From: a virus
DNA: 44,967 bases
Strand: one strand, 5' to 3'
IMG/VR virus record: IMGVR_UViG_3300017770_000030
Location: 1 to 44,967 of that record
Below the pieces are notes generated by a model. That model was not told where the DNA came from and made no database searches. It saw only the letters and a program-made list of their open reading frames with translations. Both the position numbers and the translations under genes were made by a program. Within the stretch, counting starts at the first letter, position 1. Each line of letters opens with the position of its first letter. Of the stretch, positions 24,571 to 32,978 are shown one piece after another.

Positions 24571-25243
24571 AATCATCAGCAGTAAGTATCTTTGCAAGTC
24601 GCGCATTTTTAAGAGCTTCAGATTCAGGTAGATTTTTTGAATCAAATGCTCTGACTACTGAATTCCAGCTATAACCATATTCAGTAAAAAATTTTGTGCT
24701 AGTTTTTACGCCGTATCCAGGTGCACCACTGTATCCATCGGTACTATCACCACTTAGTGTCTGAATTAAAAACCATTCCCAACCAGCTTGTTTGTCGATT
24801 GTGAACGTCTCAATTAGATTGTAGAGAGTGCCAGGTATTTGTTTTAGATCCTTATCAGGGGATACTATTACACAGTCATCGTTCGATGTTGCGTAGATAC
24901 CTAATGCATCATCAGCTTCTAATGTTGGCATACGGATAACACGATACTCATCATGAAGATGGTGTATCACACGTTTATATCCACAAGGTTTCTTGCGATT
25001 ACGGTGTCCTTTGTAATCCTTATCAACTGACTTGCGAAAATTAATAGAATCACTAAAGAATAAAATGATTTCAGAATCTAAGTAGCCAGACTTAATTCTA
25101 CTAAGTTCACGTTTAACATTTGTATATGCTTCACTGAACCTGCTGCCAACCATTATGACATCATCACCCCAGTCAATGTCATACTCAGCTGCAGCACAGG
25201 CTTTATAAACAATGTAATCTGCATCTATTAGTAATGAAATCAT
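24461..25243 (-). CDS. 5'-3' exonuclease, gp6-like FEN/PIN nuclease
   Basis: 260 residues. Metal-binding acids appear in the usual order: LLIDADYIVYKA at the N-terminus, FSDSINFRK, TLEADDALGI (residues about 103-112), IVSPDKDLKQIPG, and the helix-hairpin region SGDSTDGYSGAPGYGVKT. This is the T7 gp6 type, which degrades host DNA and removes RNA primers. The last about 37 residues are shared in another frame with the NblA-like gene. It is coupled by ATGA to a 39-codon gene that follows the polymerase. Confidence 0.9.
   Translation of the reverse strand: MISLLIDADYIVYKACAAAEYDIDWGDDVIMVGSRFSEAYTNVKRELSRIKSGYLDSEIILFFSDSINFRKSVDKDYKGHRNRKKPCGYKRVIHHLHDEYRVIRMPTLEADDALGIYATSNDDCVIVSPDKDLKQIPGTLYNLIETFTIDKQAGWEWFLIQTLSGDSTDGYSGAPGYGVKTSTKFFTEYGYSWNSVVRAFDSKNLPESEALKNARLAKILTADDYDFEKNRPILWTPTDADNRSDCGTAVQAAPNEGLAR
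24794..24805 (-). promoter_or_regulatory. TCACAATCGAC motif, copy inside exonuclease gene
   Basis: Minus strand ACGTTCACAATCGACAAAC, identical over 19 bases to the intergenic copy at 34216. It lies 224 bases before the NblA-like start and could drive that gene and the RNR operon if it is a promoter; it also codes FTIDKQ. Confidence 0.4.
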
Positions 25244-25359
25244 TTACCCTGACCCCTACTCATCTTGCGATCACCTTTAGGTTTAGATAAACGACCTTGA
25301 CCTTGTGCTGTTTTCTTTTTAGTTGACTTGATTTCGTTCTTCTTCTTTGAATAAAGCAT
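25240..25359 (-). CDS. 39-residue lysine-rich protein
   Basis: MLYSKKKNEIKSTKKKTAQG then QGRLSKPKGDRKMSRGQGK. It starts as TAATG with the polymerase stop and ends as ATGA with the exonuclease start, filling the only gap between them exactly. About a third of the residues are Lys or Arg, so nucleic-acid binding is likely; no family recognised. Confidence 0.55.
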   Translation of the reverse strand: MLYSKKKNEIKSTKKKTAQGQGRLSKPKGDRKMSRGQGK

Positions 25360-26627
25360 TAGTGGGTTTCGCTCCAGTTGTTTCCGATAGTTGCTTCGGC
25401 ATCAATACGACACCTGATGTTGTAGTATTCACCAGCTTCTGTACTGCTAAGTACCAAGGATGAACATAAGTCTTCTGCATGTTTAGGGTCTACTTCGAAC
25501 TGAAGTTCATCATGGATGAACCCTAGTTGAGAGCAGCATAAATTTAATTCTTTAATGTGATCTTGGTTGATAATCATCCAACGCTTTGCTACTATTCCAG
25601 CCCCTGATTGGAGTAAATAGTTCAACGCTTTGTGAGGTGAATCAACTGTAATTTTTCTTCCATCGATAGATCGTATGGAGCCTTTCTCCGAAGCTTTCTT
25701 AATTGCTTCCAGGAGGTTTCCCAATCCTTCAACTGCTTCGATGTATGCAGCACGAATCTCTTTACCTTTTCGTTTAGCACTTGTAGAGGAGAGTTGTTTG
25801 TCATAACTAGTACCGATTTTTTCATCTCCAGCGCCATACAAAAATGCGTAAGTAACTGTCTTGACTAGCTTTCTGGAGATACCAATTTTGTCTGCGTTGA
25901 CCTGATGGATGTCTCCATTAAGGAGGATCTCTGCATATCTGCCACCATCAAACCTAGCGAGATAATGGCTAAGCATCCGTAGCTCAATCCCAGAAAGATC
26001 AGCACCGACCATGCATAAGCCTCTGCTTGGAACAAAGAGTTCTCTAAATCTTGGGTCTGCTGGCGTCTGACTGAGGTTTGGGTTTCGGTGTGCACAACGG
26101 TGTGTACTTGTTGCAACGCTGCAGTGATGATGTATCCGGTCATTCGTAACAAGCTTCAGCCATGCGTTGACGCCGTTCGAGAGCATCCCAAGCATTTTCG
26201 TTACCGTCAAACATCTCGCAAACTGCATAGCAATCTCCGATCCAATCTCGGTCAGAATAACTTCGTCGATAACTGTTTTCCCAGTAGGTGTCTTCTGCTT
26301 TGGTTTCCATCCGTAGTGTGTTTTCAATATCCATGAAATATGATCACGAGAGGTTGGGTTTAATTCTTTTAATCGAGTAAAGGGTGCACCCTTCGCATAT
26401 CCAGACGTGCTGTTATCTCGTTTTGGAGTGAATTCTGCTCCTGCAATGAGAGAGTGTTTCCTTCGTAGTGATTCTTCAATCTCTCGAAGCTCTTGTCTGA
26501 GAGTAGATGTAAGTTGCCATGCAGCATTCGAATCAAAGGACCATCCATGAATTTCTTGTTGTGTAAGTATTTGAGCTACCTGATGTTCGAATTGGATCCA
26601 TTCAGGTATTTGTGGAAATGCTTCCAT
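25359..26627 (-). CDS. DNA polymerase, family A polymerase domain (split gene)
   Basis: 422 residues from ATG 26627 (an in-frame TTG at 26684 is the outer limit). All polymerase motifs are present: motif A GADLSGIELRMLSH, motif B RKLVKTVTYAFLYGAGDEKIG with Tyr at the position numbered 762 in E. coli Pol I, and motif C FIHDELQF. Compared with T7 gp5 about 40 residues are missing before GYAKGAPFTRL...NPTSRDHI, the region of the thioredoxin-binding loop. The exonuclease domain is in the preceding, overlapping frame (-1 relation), and no start signal with a Shine-Dalgarno sequence is visible here. It may be a split two-chain enzyme, a frameshifted product, or a sequence error. Confidence 0.9.
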   Translation of the reverse strand: MEAFPQIPEWIQFEHQVAQILTQQEIHGWSFDSNAAWQLTSTLRQELREIEESLRRKHSLIAGAEFTPKRDNSTSGYAKGAPFTRLKELNPTSRDHISWILKTHYGWKPKQKTPTGKTVIDEVILTEIGSEIAMQFARCLTVTKMLGMLSNGVNAWLKLVTNDRIHHHCSVATSTHRCAHRNPNLSQTPADPRFRELFVPSRGLCMVGADLSGIELRMLSHYLARFDGGRYAEILLNGDIHQVNADKIGISRKLVKTVTYAFLYGAGDEKIGTSYDKQLSSTSAKRKGKEIRAAYIEAVEGLGNLLEAIKKASEKGSIRSIDGRKITVDSPHKALNYLLQSGAGIVAKRWMIINQDHIKELNLCCSQLGFIHDELQFEVDPKHAEDLCSSLVLSSTEAGEYYNIRCRIDAEATIGNNWSETH

Positions 26628-27118
26628 AGTTTGGTGGTAACGTTTACATCTTGTATGCAGTAATCTTCCATTTCTTGAGACCAACTACTCCAATCTGTTT
26701 GCTTACTAAATACTCCTTTGTACTCACCTAATCTGTATCCCCAAGCTTCTAGTGAATGTCTTGACCATAATTGTTGAGACATAAATCTCCACTTTGTTTT
26801 TTGGTCTATTTCTAGTAAGTTCGGGTGGTAAAGACGTGATAGCAATAAAGTATCAATGACAAGGCTAGGAGGCTCAAACCAAGGGTATAGTTTATTGAGT
26901 ACAGGAATATCGTACCCAATAACATTATGACCCAAGATGCAGTCAGCATCGGCCAACCGCTGTACCCCTCGTATGACAGGTTCTTCATTACCCGTGTCAT
27001 TGTATGCAATAGTTTCTTGCGTATTGCAGTCGTGAATAGCAATACAGTGGATGGCATTAGCATCAAATAATAGTCCGTTTGTTTCTAAATCAAATACAAG
27101 ACTCACTTCTTCTGCCAT
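26576..27118 (-). CDS. DNA polymerase 3'-5' proofreading exonuclease domain (split gene)
   Basis: 180 residues. Exo motifs are complete: VFDLETNGLL (Exo I), LGHNVIGYDIPVL (Exo II) and MEDYCIQDVNVTTKLW (Exo III), matching T7 gp5 residues 1-190. It then runs 17 codons past the point where the polymerase frame takes over and stops with NGSNSNIR. Overlap with the polymerase frame is at least 52 bases. The sequence at the crossing (ACC AAA CTA TGG) is not a classic slippery heptamer. The domain itself is intact, so proofreading is expected whether the enzyme is one or two chains. Confidence 0.88.
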   Translation of the reverse strand: MAEEVSLVFDLETNGLLFDANAIHCIAIHDCNTQETIAYNDTGNEEPVIRGVQRLADADCILGHNVIGYDIPVLNKLYPWFEPPSLVIDTLLLSRLYHPNLLEIDQKTKWRFMSQQLWSRHSLEAWGYRLGEYKGVFSKQTDWSSWSQEMEDYCIQDVNVTTKLWKHFHKYLNGSNSNIR

Positions 27119-27225
27119 ACATAAGTCTTGTCTATGAATTTCGCTTTACGAATCATTTCATCGGTAGGAGGATTTGGTTTAAAAATCTTTCCCTGGATCG
27201 AATTCTGGTTCTGGTTCAGTTTCAT
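27103..27225 (-). CDS. 40-residue overlapping small protein
   Basis: MKLNQNQNSIQGKIFKPNPP then TDEMIRKAKFIDKTYVWQKK. It begins inside the last codons of the primase-helicase gene and ends inside the start of the exonuclease-domain gene, covering the only gap between the two. The C-terminal half reads as a plausible folded peptide and continues without stop through the gap; an alternative start is the internal ATG giving MIRKAKF. No family recognised. Confidence 0.4.
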   Translation of the reverse strand: MKLNQNQNSIQGKIFKPNPPTDEMIRKAKFIDKTYVWQKK

Positions 27226-28765
27226 CGAATTTGCAAGTTTCAAGGTTATACGTTAATGAACAGGCTATCCCTGTCTCTCCTGAATGTCGATTCTTAAGGA
27301 CTCGCACAGTTGTTGTGCTGTCTTTATTGTCTGATTGCTGATTCCGCTCAAGTGCGATGACGCTGTCAGATAGTTGTGCAATCGCTGCGCTTCCACGTAG
27401 CTGTCCAAGAGTGACTCTTCCACCTTCCTCATGATTTTTGTCTGTAGTTGTTCTTCGTAAATGACTAACAAGAAATAAAGATATACCTGTGCGCTCCACG
27501 AGTGAGCGGAGGCGTGTCATGGTGACGTCTATCATTCGTCTCTCGTCTCCATCGAGTCCAGAAAGGAGGATGGAGAGGTGATCCAAGAAAATGATTCTAC
27601 AGTCGAGACCTTGTGCCAGGTACTCAATCCGATTATAGATAACATCAGGATCATAACTACCAAAACCATCAAATAGGAAAAGGTTCCAGTCTTTGATAGT
27701 CATATCGAATGCTTCTGTTAACTCATGATGTGTAGGCTCACCTAGATGTAAGGATTTACCTACAGCAGATGACATGAGACCTAGAGCTGTTCGTCTGTTT
27801 GATTCTTCAAGAGCCAAGTAACCGACTCTCTCTCCCCTTTGGAGTAATGAAGTTGCAATGTCCCTACAGAAGCTGGATTTGCCGATACCACTTCCTGCAG
27901 TGATCGTTGTAAGCTCTCCGTATCTAATACCATGTAGGAGTGTGTTGAGTCCTTGAAATGGATATTCATGATCGTTAGGTGGGTTTGGTGTAGTTACTAA
28001 TTCAAGTAGAGATTTACCTTCTACAATTCCATCAGGTCTGTATGGTTTAGCGTCCCAGAATGCATTCTCTATAGCCTTGTAATCATTAGCCTGTAAAGCC
28101 TCTGAGGCGTCCTTGTAAGCCTCTGCAACAGCTATGAATACCTTGCCAGGTGGTAATGCATTGGCAGCATCTTTAACAGCCTTCTGGCCTGGTTCATCAT
28201 TATCAAACCATAAGATGATCTTCTCAAATTGTTGTAGCCAATCATAGTTATTCTTGATTGCTTTCTTTGCAGCTGACGCACCTGATGGTAGAGATACACA
28301 AGGATAATCTCCTAATGCTTCTGCAACTGATGCTGCATCAAGCTCACCTTCTGTAATGACTACACTTTTACGTTTTCCTCCTTTAAAAAAGATGTGTTGT
28401 CCGAAGAATGCTCCATCATTTTCTCCTTCATAGCTAAAGACTTTGTTTTTTGTCCTGGTTTTGGCTCCGATTGGTCTGCCATCACTGTTGTGGTAGTACA
28501 TTCGAAGGAGATCACCTTCCTTATAGATCTTGTAACGTTCGCAGATCCTTTCAGATAAGTTTCTCTTCTGCAGCCTTTGAGCTGAGCCTTTGTAACTCAT
28601 GTGAGTTTTTGTCGATTGTGAATAAGAGCCATCACCCCTTTCGAAGTGATGACATACAAAGCAATAACGATTTCCATCGGAATAAACTGCTACACCATCA
28701 GATGAACCACATTCATTACAAGGTTCATGCCGCTCAAACGAACCATTCGAGTGGGATGTTTGCAT
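27179..28765 (-). CDS. primase-helicase, gp4-like
   Basis: About 528 residues from ATG 28765 (MQTSHSNGSFERHEPCNE...), chosen because it aligns with the T7 gp4 start and overlaps the endonuclease gene by only 32 bases. In order: zinc-binding domain (CNEC...CFVC), TOPRIM primase region (VVITEGELDAASVAEAL, then IILWFDNDEPGQKA), linker, and RecA-like helicase with Walker A GSGIGKSSF, Walker B RIIFLDHLS and LRGSAAIAQLSD. The ring helicase unwinds DNA and lays primers for the phage polymerase. The repeated motif TCACAATCGAC lies inside this gene at 28611-28621. Confidence 0.93.
   Translation of the reverse strand: MQTSHSNGSFERHEPCNECGSSDGVAVYSDGNRYCFVCHHFERGDGSYSQSTKTHMSYKGSAQRLQKRNLSERICERYKIYKEGDLLRMYYHNSDGRPIGAKTRTKNKVFSYEGENDGAFFGQHIFFKGGKRKSVVITEGELDAASVAEALGDYPCVSLPSGASAAKKAIKNNYDWLQQFEKIILWFDNDEPGQKAVKDAANALPPGKVFIAVAEAYKDASEALQANDYKAIENAFWDAKPYRPDGIVEGKSLLELVTTPNPPNDHEYPFQGLNTLLHGIRYGELTTITAGSGIGKSSFCRDIATSLLQRGERVGYLALEESNRRTALGLMSSAVGKSLHLGEPTHHELTEAFDMTIKDWNLFLFDGFGSYDPDVIYNRIEYLAQGLDCRIIFLDHLSILLSGLDGDERRMIDVTMTRLRSLVERTGISLFLVSHLRRTTTDKNHEEGGRVTLGQLRGSAAIAQLSDSVIALERNQQSDNKDSTTTVRVLKNRHSGETGIACSLTYNLETCKFDETEPEPEFDPGKDF
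28611..28622 (-). promoter_or_regulatory. TCACAATCGAC motif, copy inside primase-helicase gene
   Basis: Minus strand TTCACAATCGACAAAAAC. It is one of six sites sharing the 11-base core; being inside a gene it is also coding (SQST), so its role is less certain than that of the intergenic copies. T7 places promoters inside its primase-helicase gene as well. Confidence 0.35.
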
Positions 28766-29087
28766 AGCTTGTCCATGGAATGTTATGTCGATCGCACCAT
28801 TGTGCATATGTTGTTTTTGATTTTTTACTGATCTTATTGAATGGAGTTTGAAAGACCATACGGATATCAAGTTCAGGATGCTGTTGCTTTACTGCCTTGA
28901 TCTTGCGTCGGTCTTCTGCATCCCAATATCCTTTAGTTTCTAAAAAAATTCCATTTGGTAAAAGAAAGTCAGGTGTGTATGAGTGCATGATTTGATAAGG
29001 AACCTTTGTGGATTCATACTCATACTTCACTCCTAACTCAACCATCAGATCAGCAACCTTTTCTTCAAGGCCAGATCTGAATGCCAT
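28734..29087 (-). CDS. endonuclease I (Holliday junction resolvase), gp3-like
   Basis: 117 residues against 149 in T7 gp3; the difference is mainly terminal. The match to T7 is direct: FRSGLEEKVADLM, YEYESTKVPY, SYTPDFLLPNGIFLETKGYWD with the catalytic Glu, Asp, Glu and Lys residues (E in GLEEK, D in TPDF, E and K in LETKG), and QHPELDIRMVFQ. It resolves branched replication intermediates and helps degrade host DNA. Its ATG shares a base with the SSB stop. Confidence 0.95.
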   Translation of the reverse strand: MAFRSGLEEKVADLMVELGVKYEYESTKVPYQIMHSYTPDFLLPNGIFLETKGYWDAEDRRKIKAVKQQHPELDIRMVFQTPFNKISKKSKTTYAQWCDRHNIPWTSYANIPLEWFV

Positions 29088-29662
29088 TAGAAATCATCAT
29101 CTTCATTAACTGAACTTGGTGCAGCAGGTGTGATATTTGGTTCACTAGCTTTAAAACCTTTCATTGTTCCAAACAAAGCTACTACATCTTCTACATCCAT
29201 ATCACCGGTATCAACACCAGCCTGACCATTGACTGAAACAATCTGTACACCAAGACACTTTAAGGTTGTACCGTAGGTAATATTATCCTTAAGGATGTAT
29301 GGCTTCTGATAGAAAGCTACCTTAACCTTTGATCCAGAATATAGAGGTGTATTCTCATCTGTTACTGGTACACCTTCAGTGTCTACAATAGGTGGCCTGT
29401 TCTCTTCATTCCAACTGTATTTAACTTTATACTGTCCTTCGGATACTTCTTCCCAAGGTTCAGGCTTAAGAACGCTACGCTTTGGATTCTTCAATTTAGA
29501 CTCACACCATTTGAGTGATTCAGTGCGGTCATCTTCTAGTTGATCTACCAATTCTTGATCAATTACTGTCGATAGTGAGTAACCAAACTTACTTGGTTTC
29601 AATACAGCCTGATAACCTTCAAGGATAACGGGCTCTTTAGTTGTAAATGTGTTACGGGCCAT
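29087..29662 (-). CDS. single-stranded DNA-binding protein, gp2.5-like
   Basis: 191 residues. The OB-fold region covers about residues 10-150 (segments LEGYQAVLKPSKFGYSL, LYSGSKVKVAFYQKPYIL, GTTLKCLGVQIVSVNG), and the C-terminus is acidic and ends in Phe (SSVNEDDDF). That tail is the hallmark of phage SSBs, which use it to contact polymerase and helicase. It lies between RNA polymerase and endonuclease I as in T7-like cyanophages. Confidence 0.88.
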   Translation of the reverse strand: MARNTFTTKEPVILEGYQAVLKPSKFGYSLSTVIDQELVDQLEDDRTESLKWCESKLKNPKRSVLKPEPWEEVSEGQYKVKYSWNEENRPPIVDTEGVPVTDENTPLYSGSKVKVAFYQKPYILKDNITYGTTLKCLGVQIVSVNGQAGVDTGDMDVEDVVALFGTMKGFKASEPNITPAAPSSVNEDDDF

Positions 29663-29689
29663 AAATATAGTTCATCCATGTATGGATGG

Positions 29690-31963
29690 TTAGCAAAAAA
29701 AGTATGTGGATTCAATTACTGATTCGGGGCAGAGATCACCAATAATCGGAGGTTTAGTTTCAGCACCTATCTGCTCACCCCATGACGTCAAATAGTCATG
29801 CTCAGCAAACAAGTACATATATGTTTCTCGTACGACAGTGGACAGGTTCGTCATGTCGGTTGCTCTGCATAACACTGAATCATGTATCAGTGCTAATGGA
29901 GCATCAAATTTAAGTGCAGATAGATGGAGAAGGCTTGCATCTAACGAATGTATTAGGTTGGGTGCAGTTGCATTTTTATGGTGCAAAAGATCAACCTTGT
30001 CACTATCATCAGTAGCTATACGTATCTGGACACGACCAAGTAGTTGTAGTGTTACCCGCTCAAACAATTTCTTGTTTAACTTTTGAGTAACAATAAAACC
30101 TGATGGTGTTACCCATTTAAGTTCAGTTGCTCCACGTTTAATAGCCTTACCAACTTCTGACTCAATCCATTTCATTGCAGCCATAGGACCAGGTACTACC
30201 TCATCCATTGCATCACGTACAGCTTTAACAGTTGCAGTTAAATCATCCTTTTCAATTTCAATACCTTTTTCTTTCAGAGCATCTCTGATGTAACCCCTGT
30301 TTGAATGAGGTTTGGCATTATATGGGACTGTCATAACTACACGTTTAACTGTACGTCTATCCATATAAGGTTGGATACTTATAGGGACGTTTGGTTTAGC
30401 GTGCTCGGAGACAACGGCATATGCATCGGCGGGTCGTTCCCCTGGCAAGACATTGACAAGACTTGCAGTTCTTGCGTCTCTGCATAATCCGGCGAGTATC
30501 TGTAAACCACTGCAGGTGGCATCAGTTGCAATTGGCAGAGAAGTGTAATTTCGATCACAGTTAATAATACAGTGGTAATATTCATCACATGCAGCAAGGA
30601 ATTGCCACGGATCTTCGGCATCTCTCCATAGAGAAAGATTGCCAATAGGGTCTAGTGCGACAGCAGTAATCACCTCATCGTTCTCGGCTACCCACTTCAT
30701 ACGTTCGTGGATAGGTTCTTTATCTAGACCATAAGTGGTTGCTACTTGAAAAGCTAACCATTCCTCTGCATCTGGTGTCATAAACGCCTCTTCACTGAAT
30801 TTTAGTAATGATTTACCAAAGTCAGTATCTTGTGGCGTTAAAAAAGCAGGGATAGGATATACCCTACCTCTATAATCAAAGCTCCAAGGTAAAAAGAATT
30901 GTTCTCTACCCTCAAATAACTTTGCTGCTTCCATTGTCATGCGTGTTCTACATGACTTTTTGAATGATGCTGCATTGAGATTCATTGATTCTGCAGCTCG
31001 TCTCCTATATTCTTGCCGAGACTCTTTGTTCTCTGCAATATCTACAGGTTTTGGTGGAAGTGGTACCTCCACGATAGGGACAAACTTACCAATGGATATC
31101 CCTCTATCCATCAACGTTTTAGCAACGTCTATTGTGAATGGATTGATTCGATACCCAACTTTCTGTATTTTATTTAGAAATTGGTAAGGGGTTGGTCCCT
31201 GTATAGATGACGCACCTCGCCTAACCATGTCGTGTCCACGCATTACCTCATTGCAAAGATAACCTCCTTGTCTTGATTCTGACCAGTCATTAGGTTCAAT
31301 CAACATCGGATATGCAATCGGAGCAAATAATTCAGCGTTAGCCATTATTTCATCCTTTATTGACATAAACTCAGGTGTTGGTACTACAAGGTTTTCCTTC
31401 TTTTTTCCTTGCTGTTTAGTTTCCTTCATGAACCAACCACTCGACTCCATGATGCAATCAAGTAGCCAAGCTCCAAGCTTTACTCTGTCAGGTGCAAACC
31501 ATTTTGTCCACTGCGGTACATCATATCGCTGAATAAGGGTACGAATAACTACAAACTTTTGGTGTGTACCAGTGGTGTTGTGCCAGTAGTTTTTCTTAAG
31601 TACATTTAATAAGCCTGGACAGTTCTTCTCATAGAACTGCATTTGTGCTTCTTGTTCTACAGCAGTACCAATTGCTTCGCATACAGTGACAACTTTGTTA
31701 GCCTTATCCTTATAGCTAAATACTTTATCGAAAGTAATCTTTAAAGCAATAGATGCTGCTGCACCTGCATCAATGGGCTCTAAATACTGTTGAATCTCTT
31801 TGAATGATCTTCCAGTACATCCTTGTTTAATTCTAGTGTTGGTGTCTTCAATACGCTTGGTAACAAGAGGCAGCAAAGTAGAAATACTGCTGCACCCATA
31901 TACAGTTGCACTCGCATACGTTTTGTTTTCAAGGGCTCTTGTGTTCTCACGTAGACGCTTCAA
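29690..31963 (-). CDS. single-subunit phage RNA polymerase, gp1-like
   Basis: 757 residues from a TTG at 31963, but the conserved-looking protein extends in frame at least 25 codons further upstream (TPAQIDEQVKFERDAIRHGL) to about 32043, with no ATG, GTG or TTG available, so the real start is unresolved. Catalytic parts: DYRGRVYPIPAFLT, motif A TDATCSGLQILAGLCRD with the first catalytic Asp, motif B KRVVMTVPYNAKPHSNRGY with the NTP-binding Lys, and motif C LALIHDSVLCR with the second Asp. The C-terminus ends YFFC rather than FAFA. It transcribes the middle and late genes from phage promoters. Confidence 0.95.
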   Translation of the reverse strand: MKRLRENTRALENKTYASATVYGCSSISTLLPLVTKRIEDTNTRIKQGCTGRSFKEIQQYLEPIDAGAAASIALKITFDKVFSYKDKANKVVTVCEAIGTAVEQEAQMQFYEKNCPGLLNVLKKNYWHNTTGTHQKFVVIRTLIQRYDVPQWTKWFAPDRVKLGAWLLDCIMESSGWFMKETKQQGKKKENLVVPTPEFMSIKDEIMANAELFAPIAYPMLIEPNDWSESRQGGYLCNEVMRGHDMVRRGASSIQGPTPYQFLNKIQKVGYRINPFTIDVAKTLMDRGISIGKFVPIVEVPLPPKPVDIAENKESRQEYRRRAAESMNLNAASFKKSCRTRMTMEAAKLFEGREQFFLPWSFDYRGRVYPIPAFLTPQDTDFGKSLLKFSEEAFMTPDAEEWLAFQVATTYGLDKEPIHERMKWVAENDEVITAVALDPIGNLSLWRDAEDPWQFLAACDEYYHCIINCDRNYTSLPIATDATCSGLQILAGLCRDARTASLVNVLPGERPADAYAVVSEHAKPNVPISIQPYMDRRTVKRVVMTVPYNAKPHSNRGYIRDALKEKGIEIEKDDLTATVKAVRDAMDEVVPGPMAAMKWIESEVGKAIKRGATELKWVTPSGFIVTQKLNKKLFERVTLQLLGRVQIRIATDDSDKVDLLHHKNATAPNLIHSLDASLLHLSALKFDAPLALIHDSVLCRATDMTNLSTVVRETYMYLFAEHDYLTSWGEQIGAETKPPIIGDLCPESVIESTYFFC

Positions 31964-32039
31964 GCCATGTCTGATGGCATCTCTTTCAAACTTGACTTGT
32001 TCATCGATTTGAGCAGGTGTTGCCAGAGTAAATACCTCA

Positions 32040-32053
32040 GTCGATTGTGAATT
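32040..32053 (-). promoter_or_regulatory. TCACAATCGAC motif upstream of RNA polymerase
   Basis: Minus strand AATTCACAATCGAC, between a hairpin (32059-32082) and the RNA polymerase frame. It matches sites at 33418, 34216, 24794, 28611 and (one mismatch) 35090. Its position right before the polymerase gene suits a promoter or an autoregulatory site; no -10/-35 pair is evident. Confidence 0.45.
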
Positions 32054-32058
32054 AAGGA

Positions 32059-32082
32059 AGGGTATAAGCGAACCTATACCCT
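32059..32082 (-). terminator. hairpin between integrase and RNA polymerase
   Basis: A perfect 8-bp stem AGGGTATA/TATACCCT with an 8-base loop (GGTTCGCT) lies 39 bases after the integrase stop. It has no long T-run, so it is either a weak terminator or an RNA-processing site separating the MarR-int transcript from RNA polymerase. In related cyanopodoviruses the phage attachment site lies just downstream of int, so this interval (32054-32120) is also the place to look for attP. Confidence 0.5.
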
Positions 32083-32120
32083 AGTGTAATCAATTAGATT
32101 GTGACGTTTGGATGGCGGAT

Positions 32121-32978
32121 CTAAAAATTTATACTGGAGATGGCTTCTTTACGTGCATTATCTGTGACTTTCGCATACCTAAGTGTGGTTTCGATTTTCT
32201 TGTGGCCCATCAGGTCCATTAACACTCTTACAGGTACTCCGTCCTCAATCGCCCAAGTGGCAAATGAATGCCTAAGACAATGAAATACCATATGAGGTTC
32301 TAATCCAGCGTCTCTTACTGCCTTCTTAAAGTAGTGGAGAACTGAGTGTGCTCCGATCCATTGATCCCCAAAGATTGTCACGTCCTTTGGTACACCATCA
32401 CAGCGTGATTCCAACATAGGTAACAGCTTATCGTGGATAGGTACCGTTCTCCAATCACCATTCTTGGTGTTGAATTCTGGTCTACCTCCGATATAGATAA
32501 GGTTGTTATCTAGATCAATATCACGTACTGCTACCTTTATGCACTCTCCCCTGCGAGCACCAGTGAGTGCTGCAAACCGTACGAGCTCAGGTAAGCCTGT
32601 CTTATTCGTATGTGTACAAATAGTCTCAATGTCTACTTTTTTGAAGTAGTAAGGACGACCTTCATTCTCTTTGAAATGTGGTCTACGTGGTACGTTCATA
32701 TCTAGTTCTTCCTCATCAATGGCGTGAGTTAGAACTGTACAAACAGCAGACAACTTACGATTTAGAGTTGCATCCTCATATTCGTATTGGTCCTTGAGAT
32801 AATCAACAAAACCTCTTAAAGTCTTGCGGTCAATTTCATTGCATGGTGAGTCGCCTCCATAGTATTCAGTGAAATGTCTGGTATTGATACCAGGTTGTTT
32901 TAGTTCTAATCCCTTCCATTTAGGTCGGGTATCAAAACAAAGGTCAACTGCTTGTTGCCAGGTAACGATCTCAGCCAT
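32121..32978 (-). CDS. int: tyrosine-family site-specific integrase
   Basis: 285 residues from ATG 32978 (MAEIVTWQQAVDLCFDTRP...), which overlaps the MarR-like stop (ATGGCTGA). The SAM-like core-binding domain (residues 1-100) is followed by the catalytic domain with Arg in LTGARRGEC, a candidate Lys in the beta-hairpin FNTKNGDWRTVP, HCLRHSFATW (H-x-x-R), LMGHKKIETTLRYAK with His and the nucleophile Tyr. All catalytic residues are present, so the enzyme should be active. Integrases occur in several otherwise lytic T7-like cyanophages. No repressor of the CI type is seen. Confidence 0.92.
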   Translation of the reverse strand: MAEIVTWQQAVDLCFDTRPKWKGLELKQPGINTRHFTEYYGGDSPCNEIDRKTLRGFVDYLKDQYEYEDATLNRKLSAVCTVLTHAIDEEELDMNVPRRPHFKENEGRPYYFKKVDIETICTHTNKTGLPELVRFAALTGARRGECIKVAVRDIDLDNNLIYIGGRPEFNTKNGDWRTVPIHDKLLPMLESRCDGVPKDVTIFGDQWIGAHSVLHYFKKAVRDAGLEPHMVFHCLRHSFATWAIEDGVPVRVLMDLMGHKKIETTLRYAKVTDNARKEAISSINF

